A stretch of DNA of 64,000 nt from Limosilactobacillus fermentum (GCF_013394085.1 NZ_CP040910.1:1660767-1724766), one strand, 5' to 3'. Shown: positions 51,815 through 62,158, counted from the first letter of the stretch. Notes: a model not told the origin generated them from the sequence alone. Numbers and translations are program-made.

Positions 51815-52345
51815 ATAGTAGAGAAACTTGATCTAAACACGCCAGAATACGCCCAGCTGGAGGAACGGATCCAGCAAAATCAGCTGCTGGTCCAAAAACT
51901 TAACACCCAGGTCCACGATGCCGCCGCGGTGCGCGAACTGGTCAGCCAGATCACCGGGCGCCCGGTTGACGAGAGCACCGAAATCCGCTTGCCCTTTTAC
52001 ACCGACTGCGGGGTCCGGATTCACCTGGGCAAACGGGTCTTCATTAACTCAAACTGCATGTTCACCGACCTGGGGACAATTACCCTAGAAGACGACGCCC
52101 TAATCGGACCTAACGTGACCCTGGCGACGGTCAACCACCGGCGCAACCCGGCTGAGCTCCGTCACTTAGACCTCGCCCCGATCGTGATCAAGCGGCGGGC
52201 CTGGGTCGGTGCTAACGCCACCATTACCCCCGGGGTCACGATTGGCGAAAACGCAATTGTGGCGGCCGGGGCGGTGGTCACTAAGGACGTGGCCGCCAAC
52301 ACGATCGTCGGGGGAATTCCGGCAAGGGTGATTGGGAGAATTTGA
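51815..52345 (+). CDS. Hexapeptide-repeat acetyltransferase (Maa/LacA type) with ATA start
   Basis: Left-handed beta-helix O-acetyltransferase of about 176 aa. Hexapeptide repeats start at VRIHLGKRVFINSNCMFTDL and GPNVTLATVNH (catalytic His) and end GAVVTKDVAANTIVGGIPA. GGAGG at 51802-51806 is followed after 8 nt by ATA at 51815. No ATG/GTG/TTG is in frame between the -10 (51781) and about 52058. The longer frame to 51596 would start upstream of the promoter. So ATA is probably the start, a rare codon, or it is a mutated ATG. Substrate is likely a sugar or similar. Confidence 0.75.
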   Translation: MVEKLDLNTPEYAQLEERIQQNQLLVQKLNTQVHDAAAVRELVSQITGRPVDESTEIRLPFYTDCGVRIHLGKRVFINSNCMFTDLGTITLEDDALIGPNVTLATVNHRRNPAELRHLDLAPIVIKRRAWVGANATITPGVTIGENAIVAAGAVVTKDVAANTIVGGIPARVIGRI

Positions 52346-52461
52346 GTGCGACCCAACCTCCTCGACGGGCCGTTGGGCTAAGGATAGGACACAGGTTAGC
52401 GCGCCAGCGGTGTTCTGTGGCCAGACTTAGCCACTAGGCCCGTGGTTGGGGAGCACGTTAT
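52344..52461 (+). repeat. Structured intergenic repeat, full copy, overlapping stop
   Basis: GAGTGCGACCCAACC begins inside the TGA of the acetyltransferase. Core GGACACAG / CTGTGGCC, GGGCC pairs with GGCCC. An end fragment follows at 52463-52499. Confidence 0.88.
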
Positions 52462-52510
52462 CGGAAGTGCGGACCAACCATTGGCAGGCCGTGGGCTACT
52501 CATCCGAAAA

Positions 52511-52562
52511 CTAAAAGCAGTGGACCATGGCCGTCTCGGGTCATGGTCCACTGCTTTTTTCA
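52511..52562. terminator. Terminator shared by acetyltransferase and argH
   Basis: AAAAGCAGTGGACCATG pairs with CATGGTCCACTGCTTTTT. Confidence 0.85.
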
Positions 52563-52567
52563 ATTAA

Positions 52568-53950
52568 TCATTTAGAAAGTAGTTGCTTGGCGGCTTCAAT
52601 CTGGGCTTTGACCTGGTCAAACCCGGTCCCGCCCAGCGAGTTCCGCCGCTCGACGGCCACCTTAGATTGGAGGTCGTGGTAAACGTCTTCGCCGATCGCC
52701 GGGTCGATCTCTTGGTACTTGACCAGCGGGATTTCCTGCAGGGTCGTGCCGGTCTTGAGCCCCTCTAAGACCAGTTGGCCAACGATGGCGTGGGCCTGAC
52801 GGAAGGGAATCCCCTTGGTGGCCAGGTAATCGGCCAGCTCGGTGGCGTTGGAGAAGTCGCGCTCCGTGGCCTGCGCCATCTTCTCCTTGTTGACGTGGGC
52901 GGTTTCAAGCATCCCGGCCACCACCTTCAGGCTCGGCATGATCGTCTTAACGGCATCAAAGAGCCCTTCCTTGTCCTCTTGCAAGTCCTTGTTGTAGGCC
53001 AGCGGCAGGCCCTTGATGGTGGTCAAGAGCCCCAAAAGGTGGCCGTTGACCCGGCCGGTCTTGCCCCGGACCAGTTCGGCCATGTCCGGGTTCTTCTTTT
53101 GCGGCATGATCGAGCTACCGGTTGAGTACTGGTCGGACAGCTCTAGGTAGCCAAATTCATAGGAACACCACATGATGATCTCTTCGCACAGCCGGGACAG
53201 GTGGGTCATCAAAATGGCGGCGTTGGCCAGGAATTCGAGGACAAAATCCCGGTCGGAAACGGCGTCTAAGGAATTAACGTAGGGCGCCTGAAAGTCCAAG
53301 AGCTTGGCGGTCAGTTCCCGGTCGATCGGGAAGGTCGTCCCGGCCAAGGCGGCCGCCCCCAACGGCATTAGATCGGTGTGCTGTTGGTTAAACTCAAACC
53401 GTTCGACGTCACGCTGAAGCATCTGGAAGTAGGCCATCAGGTAGTGGCCGTAAGAGATCGGTTGGGCGTGTTGCAAGTGGGTGTAGCCGGGCATGATCGT
53501 TTCGACGTTGGCCGCCGCCTTTTCGACCAATACCTTTTGCAAGTCCTTGATCGCCTGGATGACGTGGGGCAGGCGGTGCTTGACGTAGAGGTGTAGGTCG
53601 GTGGCCACCTGGTCGTTTCTGCTCCGGGCGGTGTGGAGCTTGCCGGCCACCGGTCCGATCTCCTCGGTCAAGAGGGCCTCTAAGTTCATGTGGATGTCTT
53701 CATTTTCAACCGTAAACGTAAGCTCCCCTGCTTCGAGTTGGTCCTGGAGCTTCTTGAGCCCCGTAATGATCTGGTCAGCGTCGGCCGCCGGCAGGATCTT
53801 TGTTTCCTTTAACATCGTCACGTGGGCCAAGGAACCCTCTAAATCTTCTGCGGCCATCTGCTGGTCAAAGGAGATCGAGGCCCCAAATTCTTCGACCCAC
53901 TTGGCACCGGTCGCTTCAAAGCGACCCCCCCACATTCTCTTAACTGCCAT
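52568..53950 (-). CDS. argH: Argininosuccinate lyase
   Basis: Cytoplasmic enzyme (460 aa) that splits argininosuccinate into arginine and fumarate, the last step of arginine synthesis. The signature [12 protein letters not shown] (catalytic Ser loop) is at about residue 275. [19 protein letters not shown] and [13 protein letters not shown] fit. Its ATG overlaps the argG stop codon (TAATG). It ends at a shared terminator. Length is normal. Confidence 0.96.
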   Translation of the reverse strand: MAVKRMWGGRFEATGAKWVEEFGASISFDQQMAAEDLEGSLAHVTMLKETKILPAADADQIITGLKKLQDQLEAGELTFTVENEDIHMNLEALLTEEIGPVAGKLHTARSRNDQVATDLHLYVKHRLPHVIQAIKDLQKVLVEKAAANVETIMPGYTHLQHAQPISYGHYLMAYFQMLQRDVERFEFNQQHTDLMPLGAAALAGTTFPIDRELTAKLLDFQAPYVNSLDAVSDRDFVLEFLANAAILMTHLSRLCEEIIMWCSYEFGYLELSDQYSTGSSIMPQKKNPDMAELVRGKTGRVNGHLLGLLTTIKGLPLAYNKDLQEDKEGLFDAVKTIMPSLKVVAGMLETAHVNKEKMAQATERDFSNATELADYLATKGIPFRQAHAIVGQLVLEGLKTGTTLQEIPLVKYQEIDPAIGEDVYHDLQSKVAVERRNSLGGTGFDQVKAQIEAAKQLLSK

Positions 53951-55239
53951 TAATTCGTTACCCCTTGGTGTTGTACTTGATAGATAAAGTCCGGCGCCCC
54001 TTCGTCCTTCGTTGGTGCCGCGGGCTTCTTTTGGGCTGGCGCTTGGTCTTGTTGGTGGACCTGGGCGTAAACCTGGGTTGGCAAGCCGTACAGCTTGATG
54101 AAGCCAGCGGCGGCTTCGGAATCAAAGGAGTCGGCCACCGTGTAGGTCGCCAGGTTTTCGTCGTACAGCGAGTTTGGTGACTTCCGCCCTTCGCAAATGA
54201 CGTTACCCTTAAAGAGCTTGACCCGCACCGTCCCGTTGACGTCCTGTTGGCTTTCCTTTAAGAAGGCCAGCAGGGCAGTCATCAACGGCGTAAACCACTG
54301 GGCGTTGTAAACCATGTCGGCAATTTGCTTTTCGATCACCGGCTTGAAGTGGGCCAGCGACCGTTCCAGGGTGATGTCTTCGATATCCTTGTGGGCGGCC
54401 AGGAGGACCGTGGCTGCTGGGCATTCGTAGATTTCCCGTGACTTGATCCCGATCAGCCGGTTTTCGACGTGGTCGATCCGACCGATCCCGTGCTTACCGG
54501 CCAGCTTGTCCAGGGTCATGATCAAAGTGGCCAGGCTCAGTTGCTCGCCGTTTAATTCGCTTGGCACCCCGTGTTCAAAGGTCAGTTCAATGACGTCGGG
54601 GGTGTCCGGGGTGTCTTCTAAGGCCACCGTCCGGTCGTAGGAGTCGGCCGGGGCGCTCGCCCACGGGTCTTCCAGGATCCCGCATTCGTTGGCCCGGCCC
54701 CAGAGGTTTTCATCAATGGAGTACGGGCTTTGCTTGTTAATCGGCACTGGAATCCCGTTTTCCTTGGCGTAGTCGATTTCTTCTTCCCGCGCCCAGTGAA
54801 CTTCCCGGATCGGGTCTTCGATCTTCATGTCCGGCGCCAGGGCGTGGATGCCGACTTCAAACCGCACCTGGTCGTTCCCCTTCCCGGTACAACCGTGGGC
54901 AATCGCGGTGGCGCCGTTTTCCTTGGCCACCTCCACTAACTTCTTGACGATCAACGGCCGCGAAAGCGCTGAAACGAGGGGGTACTTATTTTCGTACATG
55001 GCATGGGCCTGCAGGGCGGGCAGGCAGTACTCGCTGGCGAATTCTTCCTTGGCGTCGATGACGACCGACTTAACGGCGCCGACCTTAAGCCCCTTTTCCT
55101 TGATGGCCTCCAGGTCCTTGCCTTCACCAACGTCAATGCAGCAGGCAATCACGTCGTACCCCTTGTTTTTCAACCAGGCGATTTCCACCGACGTATCGAG
55201 TCCCCCTGAGTATGCTAAAACAACTTTTTCCTTGGCCAT
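53950..55239 (-). CDS. argG: Argininosuccinate synthase with C-terminal extension
   Basis: Cytoplasmic ATP-dependent ligase (429 aa) joining citrulline and aspartate. The P-loop is [15 protein letters not shown] at the start; [14 protein letters not shown] and the [14 protein letters not shown] region are conserved. The usual length is about 400-415; the last 30 residues are a Pro/Lys/Gln-rich tail ([20 protein letters not shown]) that the family does not need. ATG at 55239 follows GAGGACGAGCTT. The operon is argG-argH. The pathway's earlier genes are not in the window, so citrulline may come from elsewhere. Confidence 0.93.
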   Translation of the reverse strand: MAKEKVVLAYSGGLDTSVEIAWLKNKGYDVIACCIDVGEGKDLEAIKEKGLKVGAVKSVVIDAKEEFASEYCLPALQAHAMYENKYPLVSALSRPLIVKKLVEVAKENGATAIAHGCTGKGNDQVRFEVGIHALAPDMKIEDPIREVHWAREEEIDYAKENGIPVPINKQSPYSIDENLWGRANECGILEDPWASAPADSYDRTVALEDTPDTPDVIELTFEHGVPSELNGEQLSLATLIMTLDKLAGKHGIGRIDHVENRLIGIKSREIYECPAATVLLAAHKDIEDITLERSLAHFKPVIEKQIADMVYNAQWFTPLMTALLAFLKESQQDVNGTVRVKLFKGNVICEGRKSPNSLYDENLATYTVADSFDSEAAAGFIKLYGLPTQVYAQVHQQDQAPAQKKPAAPTKDEGAPDFIYQVQHQGVTN

Positions 55240-55266
55240 AAGCTCGTCCTCGCTTTCTATTTTCAA

Positions 55267-55400
55267 TGATTAATTGTGACTAAGGATACACTCCTTTTGC
55301 ATGAAAATCAAATAAAAATGCAAGATTTTCGGAAAATAACCGTCAAATAAGCACAAATCACGGATTATATGCATTTTATTTTGTATATTCACCCCCAGGA
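55267..55400 (-). promoter_or_regulatory. argG promoter and AT-rich ArgR-type sites
   Basis: On the minus strand TTGATT, 17 nt, TATCCT fits a promoter. TTGCAT..15 nt..ATGCAA and TGAATATACAAAATAAAATGC-like AT-rich stretches recall arginine-repressor boxes. Match is by eye only. Confidence 0.4.
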
Positions 55401-55410
55401 GTTCGCTACC

Positions 55411-55453
55411 AAAATAAAACGACCGTCCCGCCCGGGCGATCGTTTTTTTAATC
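55411..55453. terminator. Terminator of membrane protein gene
   Basis: AAACGACCGTCCC / GGGCGATCGTTT with flanking A and T tracts. Confidence 0.72.
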
Positions 55454-57325
55454 CGTACTAAATAAGTAGCGCAGGCTCCGGCCCCCGGTGGCGTGGTGGT
55501 TAACCACCAGCGGGTGCGGGGCTAGGCGGCCGTGGGGCCAGCTAGTTACCCAAACTGGCTGGGCGCGGGCCGTTGGGTTCGCCACCACGAGCCGGTAGGT
55601 GCCGGCGGCTAACTTCCCGCGGTAGGCCACCACCCCACCGCGGCGGTGGAGGGCCAGCCGCTGACCGGCGGGCGTCAGCAGGGTCACGGTCGCCCGGCTC
55701 TTATGCGGCAGCCAAACCTGGGCCCGGCTGGCGGCGTGGTGAAGCGTCACCGCCTGGCTCAGCTGGGCTCCAGGGGCGAGTTGGTAAGGCCGTTCGCCGT
55801 ACTGGACCGATAGCGAGCTTTGCTGGGTGGCGACGGTAATCGAATTAGGCTTGGGAAGGCTGGTTAACAGGAGCAGCGCCCCGACGAGACCGACCAGCGG
55901 CCACCAGAACCAGGGCAGTCGTGCCCCAACGTCATTGAAGCGGGGCGCCGTCGGCAGGCTGACGAGCCCGAATAAGAACGGGAGCAGGGCCAAGCCATAC
56001 CGGTCCTCCACTTCCCACAAGAGGACCTCGAAGGCCACGAAGCCGACCGCCCAGACCGCCAAGAGGACCGCGGTCGCCGAGTTTAAACGCAGGTAAATGA
56101 CCTTACGCAAAGTCAGGGCGAAGAGGGTTAACCAGCCGACCTGTAATAGGAAGTTTTGTAAGACACCGGCCAGCTTGGCGTGGGCCAGGTACCAAGCCGG
56201 TGCCCGCTGGGGTCCGGCCCGGTACTCGATTGGCACGTGGCGCTCATCAGTCAAGTTAACCAGCTTGGTCCCCCACTGCTGGAAGAGGCCGCCGACCCCG
56301 AGTTTCTTAACCTGGTTCACTAGGGCGCTTTGAACGAACCGCTGGCGGGTGGCCAAATTGGGCAAGGTTTCCTCTTGTTGCACCACCTGGCTGTTGTACT
56401 GGCCCCCGGTGGCCGGCAGGTAGGACATGTAGATCCAAGAGGTCGCCGGCAGGCGGTAGCGGTCGTTTGCTTGGTAGTGTCCCGCCGTCAGGAGCGCTTG
56501 TTTAACCGGCAACGTTAGGGCCAAGGCAACCAAAACCGTAGTAACCGGGGCCAGGAGCTGGCGGCGGGGTTTGACCAAGCACCAGGTTAACAAAACGGCC
56601 GGCGCCAAGACGATCAGGTTGGGCTTGATCAACTGGCCGACCAGGACCGCCCCGCCGAGGACGAGTAACTTCGCCCAGTGGGGCCGTTCTTGGTGGGCCT
56701 GCCAAACCAGCAGGATCACCGCCACAGCCAGGATGCTGGGCAGGTCGCTGTAAGGAACCTGCAAGAAGTTGGTGTAGGTGACCGAGTTGAGCAAAAACCA
56801 GGCGACGACTAAGATGGCGGCGGCCCTGTCTTTGGCGAGTCGGCTGGCTAGGTGGGCACAGGCGAGGATCAGGGCGTTGGTCATTACAAAACCCAGCGCC
56901 CCGAGCGTAGTGGCGTCGTTAAACCCGACTAAGCGCCCCACCCAGAGCGGGCCGGCCAAGAGAACGGCGTTGACGGCGTTATTGGGGTAGCGGTAAAAGT
57001 AGTCGCTGGCCCCCCAGTCGAAGTGGCCGCTAGCTAACAGGCTGGCCTGGTAGCGCACCCGGAAGGGGTCATGAAAGACGCTGGTCGGCATGGTCAGTAG
57101 CACGGTCAGTTCGATCACCGCCGTCAGGCCGAGCAGGCCCCAACACAGGTTCCGTTTGGTGGTGGCCGACCGACCGCTTAACCAACGCCAAACCCGGGGG
57201 GCGAGGGCGAGGCCGGCCAAAACGATTAACAGGGCGCCGCGCCCTTGTTTAAGGTCGGTCCTGAGGTTGGCAATGGTGGCCATTAAGAGGATTAACACCA
57301 GCACCGCCCTGACGAGCTTAGTCAT
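55448..57325 (-). CDS. Polytopic membrane protein, glycosyltransferase-like
   Basis: Membrane protein of 625 aa with about 12-13 hydrophobic helices and a C-terminal extracytoplasmic domain (about 520-625) that is beta-rich. The MTMPTSVFHDPFRVRYQA-like loop after helix 3, with an acidic residue, and the overall layout resemble the GT-C (mannosyl-/glucosyltransferase) superfamily acting on lipid-linked sugars. TetR at 57318 overlaps its start by 8 nt, so it is expressed with that regulator. Substrate is unknown. Confidence 0.72.
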   Translation of the reverse strand: MTKLVRAVLVLILLMATIANLRTDLKQGRGALLIVLAGLALAPRVWRWLSGRSATTKRNLCWGLLGLTAVIELTVLLTMPTSVFHDPFRVRYQASLLASGHFDWGASDYFYRYPNNAVNAVLLAGPLWVGRLVGFNDATTLGALGFVMTNALILACAHLASRLAKDRAAAILVVAWFLLNSVTYTNFLQVPYSDLPSILAVAVILLVWQAHQERPHWAKLLVLGGAVLVGQLIKPNLIVLAPAVLLTWCLVKPRRQLLAPVTTVLVALALTLPVKQALLTAGHYQANDRYRLPATSWIYMSYLPATGGQYNSQVVQQEETLPNLATRQRFVQSALVNQVKKLGVGGLFQQWGTKLVNLTDERHVPIEYRAGPQRAPAWYLAHAKLAGVLQNFLLQVGWLTLFALTLRKVIYLRLNSATAVLLAVWAVGFVAFEVLLWEVEDRYGLALLPFLFGLVSLPTAPRFNDVGARLPWFWWPLVGLVGALLLLTSLPKPNSITVATQQSSLSVQYGERPYQLAPGAQLSQAVTLHHAASRAQVWLPHKSRATVTLLTPAGQRLALHRRGGVVAYRGKLAAGTYRLVVANPTARAQPVWVTSWPHGRLAPHPLVVNHHATGGRSLRYLFSTD

Positions 57326-57890
57326 ACACGCACCCCACGATATCTTTGAGCGGGTGGTCGCGCAGGACCGTCAGCATCCCCACCAAGTCGGCGCTCGACT
57401 CCACCATCCCGTCGTTGATCCACAGCATGATCACGGCGCTTACCTCGCTGGCAAACACGGCCCGCCCGTACTTGGCCGGCAGTAAGGTGGCCCGTTCAAA
57501 ATCGGCTTGCAAAAAGTCCTCCATGATCGAGACTAACTCCCGCTTGAGAACCGTTTCGATCCGGTTTGCCAGGCCGCCGTGCACCATCGCCATCACCAGT
57601 TGCTGGTTTTGCTTAACGTAATCGATCACCGCACGGATGCTGTCCGGCGACAGAGCGTGGTGGGCGGGATCGGCCCGCAGGATTTGGCGAATTTGGCCAA
57701 ACAATTGGCCCTCCAGCCATGTTTCCAGGTCGTAAATGTCAGTATAATTGTTATAAAAGGTGCCCCGGTTAATCTGGGCACGGTCACACAGTTCCTTAAC
57801 CGTGATCTGGTTGAAGCCGCGCTCCTCTAGCAGGGCGATGAAGGCTTGGTAGAGGCGGGCCTTAGTTTTGGTTTGTCGGGTGGCGGTCAT
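57318..57890 (-). CDS. TetR-family regulator
   Basis: DNA-binding regulator of 190 aa. KARLYQAFIALLEERGFNQI followed by TVKELCDRAQINRGTFYNNY is the TetR HTH. The C-terminal domain (TetR_C-7-like) contains LVMAMVHGGLAN. It overlaps the membrane protein gene on the same strand and is divergent from the decayed ABC transporter at 58008. It probably once controlled that transporter. Confidence 0.85.
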   Translation of the reverse strand: MTATRQTKTKARLYQAFIALLEERGFNQITVKELCDRAQINRGTFYNNYTDIYDLETWLEGQLFGQIRQILRADPAHHALSPDSIRAVIDYVKQNQQLVMAMVHGGLANRIETVLKRELVSIMEDFLQADFERATLLPAKYGRAVFASEVSAVIMLWINDGMVESSADLVGMLTVLRDHPLKDIVGCVYD

Positions 57891-57929
57891 CTTTTTATCC
57901 TTATTTCAACACATTATTCAATTTGTTGC

Positions 57930-57960
57930 TTGTTCACTTTTTTTAAGAATACTACAATAA
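57930..57960 (+). promoter_or_regulatory. Promoter of decayed ABC locus
   Basis: TTGTTC, 17 nt, TACAAT, still present before the pseudogene. Confidence 0.45.
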
Positions 57961-58007
57961 GGCTGTTAAATAAACATATGTCGAATTAAAAGAGTGAGGT
58001 TTAGAAA

Positions 58008-58271
58008 ATGGCATACATATAAGTGATAAACAACACCAAGACCTTCCCGTCCGGTGACGAGCCGACCGGGGCGCTGGACTTTGAAACCGGCCGCGCCGTT
58101 ATGCAAATCCTCCAGGACATGAGCAGAAAGCAGGGATCGACCGTCTTAATCGTCACCCACAACGCCGCCCTGGCTCCGATCGCCGACCAGGTCATCCACA
58201 TCCACGACGGCCGGGTGAAGGAGATCACCCACCAGGACCACCCGCAAGACATCGCCACTTTGGAATGGTAG
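58008..58271 (+). pseudogene. ABC transporter ATPase remnant
   Basis: A good ribosome site (GAGG) and ATG at 58008 begin MAYI, then TAA at 58020. The frame continues VINNTKTF and then jumps to [22 protein letters not shown], the Walker B/D-loop region. It ends with IVTHNAALAPIADQVIHIHDG (H-loop). The P-loop and about 160 residues are missing. The gene has a premature stop and a large internal deletion; it is dead. Confidence 0.85.
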
Positions 58272-58280
58272 GTGAAGATC

Positions 58281-59309
58281 GTGAGCAAGAAAATATTATA
58301 TAAGGACGCCTGGTAATCGATCGGGCGGTCGCCGGGCCGTTTCATCGCCCTGGTCTTGTTAATATTGCTCGGGACCTTCTCCTTTGTCGGCCTCAAAATC
58401 ACCGGGCCGGACATGCGCCAGACCGGGCTGAACTACTTTAACCAAACCCACCTGGCCGACATGACCGTCACCTCCGCCTACGGGTTAAACCAGGCCGACC
58501 AAAAGACGATCGCCGACCAAGCCCGGGTCAAGACCGTCAACTACGGCTACTTCACCGATGCTAAGATTAAGGGCATCACCAACGGCATCCGGGTCTTTTC
58601 CAATTCCGGTTCCCTGTCGCAGTATAAAGTGGTGGCCGGGCGCCTGGCCAAGACAGACACCGAAATCGCCTTAAATAACACCCTCAAGGGCACCTACCAC
58701 CTGGGCGAAACGATCACCCTGCAAGATGGCACCGGCCTTGCTAAAACCAAGTTTAAGGTCGTCGGTTTCGTCAAGTCGGCCGAGTTCATCAACCACAACG
58801 ACTTTGGCCAAACCAGCGTTGGGACCGGCCAGTTGAGCGGCTTTGGGGTCACCACCAAACGAGCCTTCTCCCTGACCGAGTACAACCTCGCCCGGATCAG
58901 CTACCGGGATACCGCCAAGCTCAACGCCTATTCCAACGCCTACACGAAACTGATGAATAAGCGGCAAGCGACCCTTTTAAAGGACCTCAATCAGCACCGG
59001 GCCGCCAAGTACCAGGCGGCTAAGGCTAGCCTGTCCACCGCCTTGATTAACCAGGACACCAACGCCCTCGATGCCGCCAGCGTCGACGCCACCCTCACCC
59101 TGGTTGAAGACTTCTTGACCAGCCACGGCCTCACCGCCGTTCGTGAACAGTCCACCACCGCTAATCCCGTCCTGGTCGCCGACCTAAACGAAACGGCGCC
59201 GAGCGCCCCACCGATCTTATTGGGCCACTTGGACACCGTCTTCCCGGTCGGGACCGCCAAGCAGCGCCCCGGCGTCATTGACGGCGAACGCCTCACCGGC
59301 CCCGTTTAA
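58281..59309 (+). pseudogene. ABC permease remnant joined to M20 peptidase fragment
   Basis: The frame starts VSKKILYKDAW and meets TAA at 58314-58316, then continues SIGRSPGRFIALVLLILLGT and an FtsX/MacB-like extracellular part (about 220 residues). It then changes to an M20-family peptidase N terminus, PPILLGHLDTVFPVGTAKQR followed by PGVIDGERLTGP, ending in a stop at 59309. Normally this peptidase continues for hundreds of residues. So there is one nonsense codon, loss of the permease's rest, and a fusion to unrelated peptidase debris. Confidence 0.82.
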
Positions 59310-59335
59310 GCAGACCCCGACGACGCGCGGGTCCT

Positions 59336-59803
59336 CTAGGAGCGGGGCCAGGTGCTTTGCAGGGAACCAGTGAAGCCCTTGTAAGTTTCGGTCGCCCCGG
59401 AAACTTGGTTGATGTTGGCGCTTTGGGCGGCCAGGGCTTCTTGCTTGTAGGTCGGTAAGGAGCGGGAGTTGGTTTCGTCAGACTTCCCGCCAGTCGGGTG
59501 CTTTAAGACCGTGATCTGGGTGATCTTGCCGCTGGCCACGGTGATTTTGACCTGGACGTCGCCCCATTCGGTGCTGGTCGACTTCCCGGTGTAGGTCCCG
59601 TCTTTCATGGTCGAGTTGGAACTGCTAGTTGATGATGATGAAGTAGTGGTGGAGCTCTCCGATTCGGTATCACTCGCTGCGGTGGCTTGACTTTGAGCCG
59701 TTTCCTGGCTTTGGTCATGTTTGAAGAACATTAAGTAACCGTCGATTAGAACCGCTACTGACGATGAAATTGAAACGATTGTAATCAGAAATTTCTTAAA
59801 CAT
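59336..59803 (-). CDS. Secreted FMN-binding domain protein
   Basis: Exported protein of 155 aa. A membrane/signal segment (about 6-25) is followed by a Ser/Thr-rich linker and an FMN-binding domain. SGATETYKGFTGSLQ near residue 137 carries the Thr to which ApbE-type enzymes attach FMN. The last residues are STWPRS, where relatives end in ALxxA-like helices, so the tail may have been altered by the decay at 59310-59340. ATG at 59803 follows GAGGTGACAACC. A role in extracytoplasmic electron transfer is inferred. Confidence 0.8.
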   Translation of the reverse strand: MFKKFLITIVSISSSVAVLIDGYLMFFKHDQSQETAQSQATAASDTESESSTTTSSSSTSSSNSTMKDGTYTGKSTSTEWGDVQVKITVASGKITQITVLKHPTGGKSDETNSRSLPTYKQEALAAQSANINQVSGATETYKGFTGSLQSTWPRS

Positions 59804-59956
59804 GGTTGTCACCTCGCGTTTTAAATTGTTTTATCTTAACTTTGTAAGAACCATTTTAAACTAGATTAAGGGAGAAACTATGACGACGACGGGTAGAATT
59901 ATGCCCACTTATTTTCTAGTTTGTTACGCATTCCACACTCTTTTATCTGATAGAAC

Positions 59957-60003
59957 CAAAAAAGCCCCGTAAACCGGCTCAAGAGCCAATTTAAGGGACT
60001 TAG
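59957..60003 (-). terminator. Terminator of ABC pump
   Basis: Minus strand AAGTCCCTTAAATTGGCTC / GAGCCGGTTTACGGGGCTT, then TTTTTT. Confidence 0.7.
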
Positions 60004-60020
60004 ATTAGGTTAAGGATTTA

Positions 60021-62006
60021 TTAATCGACCGCCAGAGCGTCAATTGGGTTGAGGGCGGCGGCGTGCCGGGCCGGCAGCCAAGCCGCTAACAAGGAGATGA
60101 TCAGGGCGATTACGAAGACCGTAACCACGTTGCCAAAGGTGATTTGGATAAAGGCGTAGGTGGCGATCTTAGACAGGGCGGCGTTGAACCCGGCTTGGGC
60201 CACGAAGGCAATCACGGTGGCGACGATCGCCGAGAAGATCCCGATGATCAAGGATTCGGCGATAAACATCCGGCGAATGTCCTTCTTGCTTTCCCCCAGC
60301 GCCCGCAGGATCCCAATTTCCTTGGTCCGGTCGGCCACTGACATGTACATAGTTACGATGATCATCAAAGCGGAAACCAACAGTGAGATCCCGGCTACCC
60401 CGGACAAGATGTTGGTGATCAAGCTGATGTAGGTTTCAATCCGCGAGATCATTGAGGAAACGGCGTTAGCGGTGAAGACGCGCTTGTGGTTGGTCTTGAT
60501 CTTATTGATCTGCTTGGCAACTGACTTGGAGTTTTCCATCGTGTTCGCCGTCACGGCCAAGGAGCTAGCGTTTGGCTTAACGCTTTGGTCCTTCATCGCC
60601 TTAGTCAGGGTCTTGGTGTTGACGTAAGTTGCCCCCACCGAGCTGCTGGAGATTCCGGCGACCTTGGCGGTAAACTTAACGGTTACCGGTTGCCCCTGGC
60701 TGTTTTGGGCGGTGTAAGAAAGGGTGACCGTCTTGCCGATCAGGCTCTTGCCACTGCCCTTTTGCAGCTTTTTGGCGACCGTGTTTTGGTCCAGAACCAC
60801 TTCGCCGGCGCCCGGCTTGTGGCCGTACTTAATGGAAGAATTGGTGCTGGAGTTGTTCCAGTTAGTTAAAGTTTGGGCGACGGTGCTCTTCTTGCCCGCG
60901 GCGATCGTGACGTTGGCGGCCGTGTAGATCTTTTGAACGGCGGTCACGTCACTTAAGTCCTTGATCTTTTGGACGTCGGACTGTTTAAAGGTGGCAGCGC
61001 CCTTACTGAGTTCGGCCATCATCGACTGCTGGCTGGCGCCAGAATCGCTACCCCCGGATGCATCGCTTCCCTTCACGTACTGGGTGACGATTACCGAACG
61101 GGGGTTAACCATGTCGTTAACCTGCTTGTTAACGTAGCCCTGGACCCCGTTACCTAACCCGGAGAAGAGGATCACGGCAAAGAGGCCGATTGCCGTGCCG
61201 GCCACGATCAAGAGGTTACGGGCGAAGTGGAACTTGAAGTGCTTGTAGGCCGTCGAAAGCGAGGTCTCAAAGGACAGGGGCTTTGAGGTCAGGCGCCCCT
61301 TGTTTTTGTCGACCGGGTAGGCCGGGCGCAGGCGCTCGTCACCGTCGATTTGCCCCTCGGCCAGGTGGACGATCCTGGTCCCGGAATCGGCCACGTGCTG
61401 GGAGTGGGTAACGGCGATCACCAGGCGTCCTTCGGCGGCGATCTCATCTAAGATCTTCAAGACGTCTTCGGTGTTTTCGGCGTCCAGGGCCCCGGTCGGT
61501 TCGTCGGCGATGATGATCTTCGGGTCACTGGCCAAGGCCCGGGCGATGGCCACCCGCTGCTTTTGCCCCCCGGACAATTGGCTCGGGTACTTCTTAGCGT
61601 GTTCACTTAAGCCAACCCGCTTCAAGAGGTCCATCGTCCGGTCGGTGGCTTCCTTGGCGCTCAGGGTGGTCATGTCTAAGGACAAGCGGACGTTTTCGGT
61701 CACCGTTAAGTGGTTGATCAAGTTGTAAGACTGGTAAATGTAACCAATCTCGTCGCGCCGGTAACGATCCATGCGTTGTTCTTGGCTGTGATCAAGCTTG
61801 TTACCATTGATGATCACTTCACCGTCAAACTTGCGGTCCAGCCCCCCGATGATGTTCATCAAGGTCGACTTCCCACCCCCGGATTCCCCGAGGATCGAGA
61901 CGAATTCCCCTAACTCAAACTGCAGGTTAATCCCCTTTAGGACCGGGAACTCTTCCTTGCCGAGGAAGTAAGACTTACGAATGTCTTTTAATTCTAAGTA
62001 GGCCAT
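60021..62006 (-). CDS. MacB-like ABC transporter, ATPase fused to permease
   Basis: Membrane ABC transporter of 661 aa. ATPase (about 1-230): Walker [13 protein letters not shown], signature [15 protein letters not shown], Walker [13 protein letters not shown], and H-loop VTHSQHV. Then one membrane helix, a large Ser/Gly/Asn-rich extracellular region (about 300-530), and three C-terminal helices as in FtsX/MacB permeases. ATG at 62006 follows GGAGTGTTTCA; the longer frame is not supported. It is divergent from a TetR gene across an operator region and likely exports peptides or drugs. Confidence 0.92.
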   Translation of the reverse strand: MAYLELKDIRKSYFLGKEEFPVLKGINLQFELGEFVSILGESGGGKSTLMNIIGGLDRKFDGEVIINGNKLDHSQEQRMDRYRRDEIGYIYQSYNLINHLTVTENVRLSLDMTTLSAKEATDRTMDLLKRVGLSEHAKKYPSQLSGGQKQRVAIARALASDPKIIIADEPTGALDAENTEDVLKILDEIAAEGRLVIAVTHSQHVADSGTRIVHLAEGQIDGDERLRPAYPVDKNKGRLTSKPLSFETSLSTAYKHFKFHFARNLLIVAGTAIGLFAVILFSGLGNGVQGYVNKQVNDMVNPRSVIVTQYVKGSDASGGSDSGASQQSMMAELSKGAATFKQSDVQKIKDLSDVTAVQKIYTAANVTIAAGKKSTVAQTLTNWNNSSTNSSIKYGHKPGAGEVVLDQNTVAKKLQKGSGKSLIGKTVTLSYTAQNSQGQPVTVKFTAKVAGISSSSVGATYVNTKTLTKAMKDQSVKPNASSLAVTANTMENSKSVAKQINKIKTNHKRVFTANAVSSMISRIETYISLITNILSGVAGISLLVSALMIIVTMYMSVADRTKEIGILRALGESKKDIRRMFIAESLIIGIFSAIVATVIAFVAQAGFNAALSKIATYAFIQITFGNVVTVFVIALIISLLAAWLPARHAAALNPIDALAVD

Positions 62007-62071
62007 TGAAACACTCCATTCTCTCAAAGTAAAACTTAAACATTTGGCGTTAAGATTTAAGCATGTGTCAT

Positions 62072-62099
62072 ATTGTACCCGTTTTGCGGGGTATGTCAA
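62072..62099 (-). promoter_or_regulatory. Promoter of ABC pump
   Basis: Minus strand TTGACA (62094-62099), 16 nt, TACAAT (62072-62077). Confidence 0.6.
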
Positions 62100-62115
62100 T
62101 AAAGTTTAACATCTT

Positions 62116-62158
62116 AGTTAAATATTTAACTTTTAAATTTAAGCTTTTAGGGTATAAT
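62116..62158 (+). promoter_or_regulatory. TetR operator palindrome and TetR promoter
   Basis: AGTTAAATATTTAACT (62116-62131) is a perfect 16-bp palindrome just upstream of the regulator's -10 TATAAT (62153-62158), at or near the -35. Related AT-rich motifs (GTTTAAC, TTTAAGC) surround it. Confidence 0.62.
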
